Shown one piece after another: positions 35,301-64,000 of a stretch of 64,000 bases of DNA. This DNA is from Pelodera strongyloides. Its lineage: Eukaryota > Nematoda > Chromadorea > Rhabditida > Rhabditidae. The notes beneath the pieces are model-generated. The model was not told the origin of the DNA and ran no database searches. It saw nothing but the letters and a program-made list of their open reading frames with translations. Location of the stretch: assembly GCA_036852015.1 (NCBI GenBank), contig JAANDG010000046.1, forward strand, positions 248,001 through 312,000, in the 5' to 3' direction. The translations under genes and the position numbers were made by a program. Position 1 is the stretch's first letter. Each line of letters opens with the position of its first letter.

Positions 35301-35828
35301 GAAAATAGCATTCTATTGGGAGACATTCGGAGAAAAAGGCGGGGAATTCCCCTATTCCCCATGGGCAATTGAGTGGTGAATGTGGCCTCAAATTGCGTAA
35401 TGGTTTGTATACTCTATATTTTGAAGTTTGTTGTTGTTACCTGAAGATAGAAGATGTGGATTATGTTCTTTCTTCCTTTTCTTTGTTGCACCTTTTTTGT
35501 GTGCCGTGTGGGCACTTTTGTAAATTCAGTTGTGCTCGTAACATTGACATTAAAATTTATCCTCCATGGTGATATGCTCCGTAGAAGAGGATGTCCCTTT
35601 TGTATGTCTTGATAGTAATGATAATAGTAGTAATAATATTAGTATTAGTATATTATTTTAGTATTAGTATATTATTATTATAATTATTATATTAAGCTCT
35701 GGTTCTGCATTTGTATTTTTTTTTGCTTTGCGAAATCGATTTTAAGCCTTTCCACACAGGTTCTTGACGATCAGTTAGGTTTCTAAGGTAATTAATATAT
35801 GTTCTCTTGCCATCTCTCTCTGTCTCTC

Positions 35829-35861
<33 letters not shown>

Positions 35862-38800
35862 GTGTGTCTCTCTCTCTGTCTTTCTCTCTGTCTTTCTCTT
35901 TTTCCAGCCAGCCCTTGCTCTGCTAGGTTACTGACAGCTCCCAGTTAATTATAAATGCGGTGCTATTACCTGCGTGGAATCGGATTAGCATTAATTATAT
36001 TGTGTGTTAATCTGGAGAATAATTTATTTTCCAACATCCCTGGTCTCCTGTGTTGTAAACTCGTCACTAAGAATAATGTTGCCAGGTAAATATAGATTCC
36101 TAGAGTAGAACACATCGTGTTTCACACCTAATTCTTGTTTATTTTTCTTTACTGGGCTGTGGCTTGGTATTTTCATAGGCCATAGGTCACTTTTGTGCAA
36201 TTTGTGCTTTTGTCGTATTTTCCATGGGTCTGACCCTTTAAGATTTTCCTCGGACAACCGGTTTTTCCGGACTTTTTGTGCAAAGAAGCAAAGAATGATC
36301 TTTCTGCTGTATCCGGTTGGATACTTGGGGGGATAAATCATAGATGGAGAGGAGAGAGGAGAGACACAGCTGATCGGGAGAACAGATTACAGATTTCTGT
36401 TCTCTTTTCTTTTTAAGTAGAATTTAGATTGTCTTTATTCTTTTCGGTGGTGCGCTAGTTTTTTTATAATTTATAATTCTATTCATTCTAAGCAGTTTCA
36501 GTATTACCCTACCAACTATTATCAACCATGTATTGTACTGAATAATCTTGTAGGGTATGTATCCGTATACAGTATACCATTGTTTGTGTACTTTCTTTTC
36601 ATATCATTCTCCTTCCTTGGCAATGCTCTGCCTTCTGATTGGACGGTTGAACTTTTAGTCCGTTCTGTTTCACAGTTCCTTTTTTTTACTTTGTCCTTTA
36701 TGTCCATCTCCACTTTTACAGTCACTCCCCCCTTGTCCTTTAAACTTAAAGCGAAATACCGGCCGGTTTTTGAAACGCATTGCGTACACCTGCTTTCTTA
36801 TGCAGAATATGCAAATGAGCAAAAATTAGAATAAAAACTAGACCCAATTAGACCCCACTTCGCATAAATGCATAGGAATGCAAGTACTTGAGATGCGTTT
36901 CAAAAACCGGCCGGATATTTCGCTTTAAAAGTTCCGATTGCCTATATAAAAAGTACATGTTTGATTTGTTATTGCCGCGCGTGCTGCCTCAATGCCCATC
37001 GTTTTTGTATTTCGTATTGATCTTCTTCTTCTCCTTATATAACCAATATATATTGGACTGAATTCGCAATTCCCTTTTTCTTTTTTGTTGCAGGAAAAGG
37101 AATGCCCGGCCCGTGCCTTTATGAGTCATTCTGTTAACAGGTGAGCCACTTTTTTAGCTCTGTTATTTCTCAATTTTTTTGTGTTTTCTCGTGTTTTCAC
37201 AAGTTTCTTTACATTGTTGTTAGTTGTTACGTTGTTAGCCACTTTGAAGTTTGAAGCGCGGTTTTCGTAATTTTATATTCCTAGTTGTGTAAGTTTGTAG
37301 GTTAGAGTTGTTAGAGGTATTAGATGTGTAGATTTGTTGTTTTGGAAGGATGGCGGGTTTTTTGAATAGTTAATATATTGATAAGGTGTAGGTTGTAGGT
37401 TGTAGTTTTGTGCAAATATAAATAATCTAACAGTCAGAATGGGAATGGCTAATATCAGCGTTAAAGTGCTATTAAAAGTTTTACATTGGATAGTTAAAAG
37501 CGGCTTTTTTAATCTGGACTCTGGACATTTTTTAATATTCATGGTATGCGTCATTGAGCATAAGAGTTTGTTTTCGGTGCTTTTGAGAAATGAGATGCCT
37601 TAGTGCTATTGCGTGGGTTTAGTAGAGTACTCATCTCAAACTAAACCTCTATTTGGCCTGTAGTTAATCTAGGCAGGAATCAGTTTGTGGGAGTGAGAAG
37701 GGGGTATTTTTCCAACTCTAAATATAGGGGGTGGAGCTAATGGTTTTGTCTAATTCTAAATATTTCAATGGGATATAAAATTTTCACACATTGATCTAGG
37801 GCTGAAGTCTGGGTGGTCCTGGAAAAAATATTGAATTAAGTGTCGAAATAACTTGGTTGCTTGTGAGTGTCTCTTATCGGTATTTCGGTGGGACTTATCT
37901 TGACTTGTGTTTTTTTTTTGAGAGGAGCGCTGCCGCAGGTCGTAAGTCGTATGTTGAACTAAACACGTAATTTCAAGGAGTCTAAAAAGACCTGAGCATG
38001 AGTAATACTCAAACAAACTCAAGAGTTCTATCAGAATCTCATGTACAGGGCGTTCCCGAAGGCAAATTTTTCTTGCGTAAGATGTGGTAGGCAACTTTGG
38101 GATCTATGGTCTCTCACGCCGAGCACCCCCTCACACAGTTTGATTCTCGTGTAGTTTCACCATTATCATCAGGTTGCTCGGTTCTTAAGGCTCAGGCTTA
38201 GGATTAGGCTTAGGGGCTTAGTCTTAGGTTAATTCACCGTCAGCTTCGTCAGTTTGATGCCAGCTAATTATGCAACCAATTAATGTTAATCAGGGTACTA
38301 TTGAACTTAAAGGGAGAGGCCCATGAGAAAAAAGTAGTCCTTAATTTACTTACACAGGATGTCCGGAATTTTAGAAATGCTTCTGTGAAAACCGCATTTC
38401 TTTAAACCTAGAACTCGCAAAGTTATTCTCCGGCAAACTGTTCGGCCAGGTACCGTAGTCGGAATCAATTTTTGCGCTTTTAGGGCATTACAGTATTGGA
38501 AACGCCTTGTTAATATCATAGGAATGATTTTCCTTCGTTTTAACAATACTTTGAAGAGAAAGGATGAAAATGAACGGATATAAACCATAAACACGTTCTA
38601 ACTACGGTACCTGACCGAACAGTTTGCCGAGGAATAACTCTCTGAGTTCTAGGTTAAAGAAATGCGGTTTTCACAAAAGTATTTCTAAAATTCCGGACAT
38701 CCTGTGTAAGTAAATTAAGGACAACTTTTTTCTCATGGGCCTCTCCCTTTAAGGGGCCCCAAAAAAAATATTTTTTATTTTTCGGGAAACTTCGTAGAAA

Positions 38801-41308
38801 TAGGTAATCGGCCCTCCTGATTACGGTAAAGTAGGTCGTTCAGGCCCTAGGAGCCCATAAAGCCCGTTAGGGGCCTAAGACCTTAAGGAACCAAATTTTT
38901 AGATTTTGCTGAGACTTCATAGGAATAGGTTATCGGTCATCCTGATTGCGACAAAGTGGCTCATTCGGGCAATAGATGTCCAAAAAGGACGCTAAGGCCT
39001 ATACCCCTGTGACCAAATGCCCTACAGGGCCCTAATCCCCAAATGGGACGTTCATCTACCGTCTCATGCAAACATTAAAGTGCCACTGCTAAAACCATAG
39101 CTACGTTTTGCAAAGTTAGACATTCCAATCCCAATCTCTTTCTGGAAATCAGGATGTTCGCTAACATCGTTCTATGCAGTTTTGCAAATCAAGCAGCGGC
39201 ACGGCACCTTGTTGTGTGAGATGGTTATAGACCCTAGAGTCCTTTTGGACACCTACGACCCGAATGAACCAATTGGCCGCAATCAGGACGATCGATAACC
39301 TATTCCTATGAAGTTTCAGCAAAATCTAAAAATTTGAGTCCTTAAGGTCGTAGGGCCCTAATGGGCCTTATAGGCTCCTAGCGCCTGAATGACCTACTTT
39401 ATCGTAATCAGGAGGGCCGATTACCTATTTCTACGAAGTTTCCCGAAAAATTGTAAAAAAAAATTTTTTGGGGCCCCTTAAGTTCAATAGTACCGTTAAT
39501 CAGTATCGTCTGCTTATTTTAGGTTGCGGTGTGTGGTGATCTGCAGCTCTAATACGTGAAGGCTGGGAGTAGCGACGATATTTTCTTACTTCTTCTTCTT
39601 CCCTCCTATTTTATTCCGATTTTCTCCTGTGATCCTAGTTTTTTACTGCTGCAACCATGATGGTCATAGATGGCGCCGGGCTGTCGATTATACCGTGGCA
39701 TAAAGTTGGAGGAGCACTGAAGGTCAGGATTACTGTATTATTGATTTTTTGTGATTACCGGAAAGGTTACTGTATTTCCGGGGATTGTGTGAGTTACTGT
39801 ATTTTATTGTGGACTCTTTTCTGTTTATTATTTTACTGTACCGTATTTGGTACTTTTTCTGGTGTCTCTTTGCGGTGTTAACCCTGCATCCGGAAACGTC
39901 AGTACTTCAGGTGAGTAAGATTTTACTTGATAAATTTTATGCGTATTTGTATTGTTTTGGAATTTGATGCGCTACCTTGACTTTGCCATACGGCATATGG
40001 TTATATGTCGACTACATTTATGATCTCTCTCGATCAATTAGCTGCTTTTTATGAACGTTCTTTTCTTGTTTCTTTAGTGTAGTATGAGAAGAATTGAAAT
40101 CATTATCGGTTCTCTCTTCTTTATGTTCTGTTGCAATGTTTATATGCACCTTGACACAGAGAGTGCTTGTAGAGATATTGACTTGCCTTTTAACGGAATT
40201 CGATGCGGTTTATTATGGTTTTCATTGTAGACTCAACGGTTCATCTTGCGTTTTTTTGTTATCGGTCTGTGAATGATTAATTTGTATTTATTGGACTTTT
40301 GTTGTGAATTCTTTGGCAATAATATACACTTAAAAGGAAGCAGAGTAAGGAGTTTGTGAAGGGTAGAATCTTTTCGACATTTCGGCCTGATTAATTTATA
40401 TGAAACGTAGAAATATGTCATTGCCTGTACACATCTTTCGATCGTAGTTACTTTTATTTAAATTACTGATTGTGAGATTAATATGTTGAATAGAAGCGAA
40501 AGATTTTGCAAACAATAATTTTAATGAAATCAAATGAAATTGATGATTAGCAATAATACTAAAACCAAATTTGATAGAGATTGATAAACTCGTATTTTCT
40601 CTGTAGATCGTACGATCGTAGTTGAAATCAGATGTTTATGTTTCACGATTTTTTTCAATTATTGTTTTACTGATGAATAATTGTTGCCGTCGAATAACAT
40701 TTAGCGGATTTTTTATCAGTGATTATATATCATCTTCATGACGTTCAATAACTATGATACATAAATTCTCACACAATTTTCTTTAATAGATTTGAGTAAT
40801 GAAGCGAAACGATGAGTGTTTTATCTGGCCTATATGATGCCGCTTTATTTCGGAAATATTTTCGAGCCGTCAGTTCAGCATTCTCTTATCAGCTAGTTAT
40901 AGTTGGTTCACTCGGCCAGTCGGTGTCTCGGTGAATGCAAAATTATTAAGTTTTTTTAAATTTTGTATTCTTTATTTTTCTCATTTCCTAAGTAGTAGCG
41001 CTTAGCAACAAACCATCAATCATGTCCTTTTTTGGTCCCATCTTTCTCCCTTCACATCTAAATACATTTCTCAATTGAACATCTCATGTATTTGTACAGT
41101 ATTTTCTGTGTATTCTGATCGGAAGCATTAATTGTACATGTGATTTGGCGGCAATGACTGATATAGCAATTTACAATTCCTAGATTGTTTGTGTATATTT
41201 TCATTGGATAGATTTTATGTGAAGGAGAAGCCTGTCTTTGGTCGACGCACCAAAGGTGGAGTCGTGGAGAACATTGATCTTGTACCCTGGTGTGAGGTTG
41301 TTAATTGA
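32376..41308 (+). CDS. 64-residue protein of unknown function, three exons over 9 kb
   Basis: Exons 32376-32426, 37094-37140 and 41212-41308 have matching phases (0, then 2) and end at TGA 41306-41308, giving exactly 64 codons plus stop. The protein starts MSDEWGGGRHTDDHYIQ, continues PARAFMSHSVNRFYVKEKP and ends VENIDLVPWCEVVN. It has no membrane segment or signal peptide and is slightly basic in the middle. The ATG lies two bases after a tttcaag acceptor, suggesting trans-splicing or a short 5' UTR exon. The introns (4.7 and 4.1 kb) are the longest of any gene here apart from the PQ-loop gene and hold several fold-back elements. I do not recognise the family. The frame match over three widely spaced exons supports the model, but each exon is short. 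Confidence 0.6.
33305..33701. repeat. TTAA fold-back element, family B copy 2
   Basis: TTAA-flanked, ends AGGGACAGGCCCATCA and TGATGGGCCTGTCCCT; arms closely match the copy at 13136-13533. In intron 1 of the 64-residue protein gene. Confidence 0.9.
34140..34930. other. Pyrimidine-rich low-complexity tract
   Basis: Long run rich in CTCTCT, TCCTC and TTCC on the plus strand. Open reading frames here are Ser/Leu/Phe-rich artefacts of base composition. Confidence 0.7.
35250..35389. repeat. Fold-back element with GAGGCC-TATTCACCA ends, copy 2
   Basis: Ends GAGGCCATATTCACCACTC and GAGTGGTGAATGTGGCCTC are inverted; the same ends are found at 11001-11143, with a different interior. Confidence 0.72.
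35815..35900. repeat. (TC)n/(TCTG)n microsatellite
   Basis: Run of TCTCTC and TCTG units. A short (ATT/TTA)n tract precedes it at about 35620-35695. Confidence 0.85.
36746..36928. repeat. TTAA fold-back element, family A copy 4
   Basis: TTAA-flanked with ends AGCGAAATACCGGCCGG and CCGGCCGGATATTTCGCT. Interior most similar to the copies at 12245 and 48156. Confidence 0.9.
38286..39500. repeat. Large fold-back element (GGGGCCCC type) interrupted by a second fold-back element
   Basis: The outer element has ends GGTACTATTGAACTTAAGGG, seen intact at the right end (reverse complement, 39470-39500) and split at the left end by an insertion at 38311-38748. Long internal arms (CCTGATTACGGTAAAGTAGG and complement) make it a near-perfect hairpin. 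The TTAA-containing end motif gives a clean empty-site comparison. Confidence 0.85.
38307..38752. repeat. TTAA fold-back element, family B-like, nested
   Basis: Ends AGGGAGAGGCCCATGAG and CTCATGGGCCTCTCCCT, TTAA on both sides; related in its ends to family B but with a different interior (CAGGATGTCCGGAATTTTAG inverted). It splits the left end of the larger fold-back element at 38286-39500. Confidence 0.9.
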
Positions 41309-42221
41309 GCCGGTAACTGGAGGCTAGACCTACCAGCGGGGATATATCTCATCCGTACCATTCATTATGTGTCTCTGTGTCTCTCTAACTTCCGTACTGT
41401 CCGACCTGTCTCCAACAGTTCGTGACCCTGTTTCTTGTATTTCTACTGTTGTCTCGTCGTTTATTTTGTGTCTGACATTGTCTCTCACATCTCCAATGGG
41501 GATCACCGTTCCCTCGCATTGTATCTGACTCTCTGCAGCCTCTATTTGCACTGCTACCTCGTCGGGGGGTTGGTTGGTACTCCGCCGATGGTCAGGCGGC
41601 TCGTTTTACCTTACTTTGTTCTTTTTGGATTTTGGAATATTATTTTCCCTTTGTGTCGGACTATAAGATTCTAACTCCTTTTTTTGGTTTTAGCATCGCT
41701 CGTTATCGGTATGTAACAAAGAAGTCTAACAACTAAGAGGATCGAATAATTGAATATGGTAGCGTAACAGCGGTTGGTATTGGACATTGGACACTGGAGG
41801 TGGAGGTGGAGGCTTAGAAGCTCTAGCACATTAGTATAAAAAGCATGTTCTATAGATAGTCCTTTGGAGTGATGCCATGTAAGTGCTACCTGCTCTCATT
41901 GTTTAATTTAGTATTTTTTTTCGCGCCTGAATGTTACAGTGTTTGCTCAGGAGCATCAGTTTAGTGAGCGAGTATGTGTTATTTGCCGAATCAATAGATA
42001 AAATTAGTAGGAGATATTTAGTCGTAAGATAATTTTTTTGATATTAGGGGAAAATGTAGTTAGGTTAAAGCCGTCAGATCACTGTTACATCATCAAGGCT
42101 AGTGGTTCGTTCGTGCACCAAGCACAATGCGTAAATATATTTTACTTGGAAATTTCCTTAATTTCGAATCCTACGTACTGTGCTTGCTTGCGGTTAGTTG
42201 TGTGTGTTTGTTTGTTTGTTT

Positions 42222-42400
<179 letters not shown>

Positions 42401-42469
42401 TGGTGCAGTGTGTGTGTGGTATGTGTGTGTGCTTCAGCCTCTAGCTTACTACGTTCCTGGGTGCGCAGC

Positions 42470-42700
42470 GCCCCTTCTGCCAGCCGCGCAAATTGGAGTG
42501 CACGCGTAGCCAGCCGCGCAGTCTCCAGTGCGGGCGTAGTCAACCGCGTACCGCGCAGAGGGGGGCGCACCCAGCCGCGTAGTATGCAAACTACGCGGCT
42601 GGGTGCGCGGTGCCTCGGGGAGCTCAACCGCGCAGCGCACCCCCAGCCAACCGCGCAGGGGGCCCCCGGCCAGCCGCGTAGGGGGGCAAAAAGAAGGGGC
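42470..42700. repeat. GC-rich cluster of CAGCCGCG / CAACCGCG repeats with a 19-bp palindrome
   Basis: About ten copies of CAGCCGCG or CAACCGCG followed by TAG or CAG within 230 bp, far more GC-rich than the surroundings. At 42565-42608 two 19-base arms (GCGCACCCAGCCGCGTAGT and its exact complement) flank a six-base loop. Confidence 0.85.
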
Positions 42701-43925
42701 GTTCGCGGTTGAAGACCAGAGTACACGAGCTGTAGGTAAATATTTGACGAGGGTCTTCCTTCCTTCTTGGGGGAAGGTTTTTGCCTTAGAGATGAGACCT
42801 TTATTTTTGAGGGCTCGTTTGGGTACTCTAAAGCCTTTGCACAACCTGGCACGCTGAATTTTGTGTTGAATTATGGCGTAGATTCTTAACCTATGTAATT
42901 ACACTACTTAATTTTTTAATAGTAATTATTTCAAGTTCCGAATACTGAATCCGGTACATATTCCTTATAATTGCTTTACTGAACATTATATGAAAATTCT
43001 CCGTGCCCATCTGAACCGGAAGGGTGCATATTATAGGTATAATGAATTAAAAATACAGTACTGCTTTACATTTATAGGTATTCGTTCTGTAATGTTACTT
43101 GGTGCGCCTGCAAGCTAGTGTTTCGTTTGTTGAGTTTATGCAAACTTCACGTATTATGTATGCAAATTTGAAAATTGAAGCGTGATGTTGGGCTTTGACA
43201 TTTTTGTTAGTTTCTATGTTTCATCGCTTCATACATTCATACGATAAACATTATGTTTCTGTGAGAGTAATGTTGTCTGCAAACATTTATTGACGTCTGA
43301 TAATCAGTTTTACAACATTTTAACGTAGTGAATCAGCGATCAAAACACCATTGTTGCTCATATTTTTACGTCATTTGATTTTGATAGATTTGCTTCCCAA
43401 ACGCCCCGGTTATCAGAGTTTTGTCAGCAATTTGAGTGAATAATTCGTCCCTAAATGCAAATGTTTTTTTTTAACTGACAACCGGGCATGGAATTGCTGA
43501 AGCACATTGTTGATAATATGTTTTGTTGAATGCTAGTGTTAGATAGTTAGATTAATTTATCCTTTACCGCCACCTTTTTTTTAGTTTAATGTTGTATTAT
43601 TGGATTGTTGTATATCCTTATCTTGCCCTTATTGATTATTAGCTGAGGTTTTTATTCTTCCGTTGACATTATTTTGGAGTAGAGAAATTCTCCCACACAG
43701 TTTTTTGTGTTTGAGGCTAATCACTCCTTTGAACTCCCTTTTCATTGATTTCCATCGCTTTTCTATCTCCTATGTATTGTATTGACTGAATGAGTGTTAG
43801 AATCTACCTTTCTCCTTGTTTGCTCAATAGTTCTATAATTTATTATTGCTGATCTGTTCTCGTTATGTGACCTACGTAGCATCCGATTTTCTACTCTTGT
43901 GCTATGATGATATACCGTATCTGTG

Positions 43926-44108
43926 TTAAAGCGGTATGGCACATGGTTTGTGAAACGTTTGCTGGACAATGCGTATTCATGTGTTATATGCAAATTTTGT
44001 GTTCCCGTCTGGTAATTTCCTACACCGATTGGAACATAAGTTGCATGTAATAGATGAGAGTGCAGTTGTCCAGCAGAATTTGCATAGCCGCATATCATGC
44101 CGCTTTAA
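43926..44108. repeat. TTAA fold-back element, family A-related
   Basis: TTAA-flanked, ends AGCGGTATGGCAC and the complementary ATGCCGCT. The GTTTGTGAAACG motif echoes family A. It ends 57 bases before the first exon of the PQ-loop gene. Confidence 0.8.
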
Positions 44109-44165
44109 CCTTTTCTTCTGAATTGTGTATGTGAACCGAATCCTTACCTCTCTTACTACCCGTAG

Positions 44166-64000
<19,835 letters not shown>

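Overview
The window looks like AT-rich invertebrate nuclear DNA. Genes are split into many short exons with GT-AG introns, and coding exons stand out from AT-rich non-coding DNA full of fold-back (MITE-like) repeats and microsatellites. Several start codons lie within a few bases of a 3' splice acceptor that has no visible upstream exon, which would fit spliced-leader trans-splicing. Together with nematode-like features of the NOG2 protein this suggests a nematode or another trans-splicing invertebrate; that is inference, not proof. No bacterial, viral or CRISPR features were seen. All gene models were assembled by hand from splice signals and reading-frame continuity.

Left part, minus strand (1-21100). 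Five transcription units point left. In transcription order they are: (i) an 834-residue protein with two chromodomains and a SET domain whose usual NHSC motif is replaced (21094-11192); (ii) a 478-residue protein with a GDS motif, possibly SGNH-like (9304-6914); (iii) a 115-residue single-chromodomain protein whose exon structure copies the first chromodomain of the SET protein (6067-5009); (iv) a short protein with a glutamine-rich C terminus (about 5030-3138); (v) an array of seven 69-nt exons, each encoding one 23-residue STPR-like repeat, close to or running off the left edge (2162-104). Chromatin or DNA binding is a plausible common theme for i, iii and v.

Middle, plus strand (22000-41300). 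A complete 22-exon NOG2/GNL2 ribosome-biogenesis GTPase (22027-28580, 698 residues) has a decayed or alternative copy of its exon 6 inside intron 7. It is followed by a complete 6-exon CNEP1R1/NEPR-1 homologue (29438-30801, 143 residues), the regulatory subunit of the nuclear-envelope lipin phosphatase. A three-exon, 64-residue protein of unknown function follows, spread over 9 kb by two introns of more than 4 kb.

Right part (44166-64000). A PQ-loop transporter-like gene (SLC66A2/PQLC1 homologue, plus strand) starts at 44168 and runs off the right edge. Its 13.3-kb intron 4 contains a complete 11-exon aminergic-type GPCR gene on the opposite strand (57498-50657, 539 residues). Its intron 1 contains a 1,544-bp palindromic Tc1/mariner-like element.

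Mobile DNA. At least two TTAA-targeting fold-back families are present, with a nested insertion at 38286-39500 that shows TTAA duplication directly. Other fold-back families end in GAGGCC-TATTCACCA or GGGCGCGTTCGG. A GC-rich cluster of repeated CCGCG motifs sits beside a long (TG)n tract at 42225-42700.
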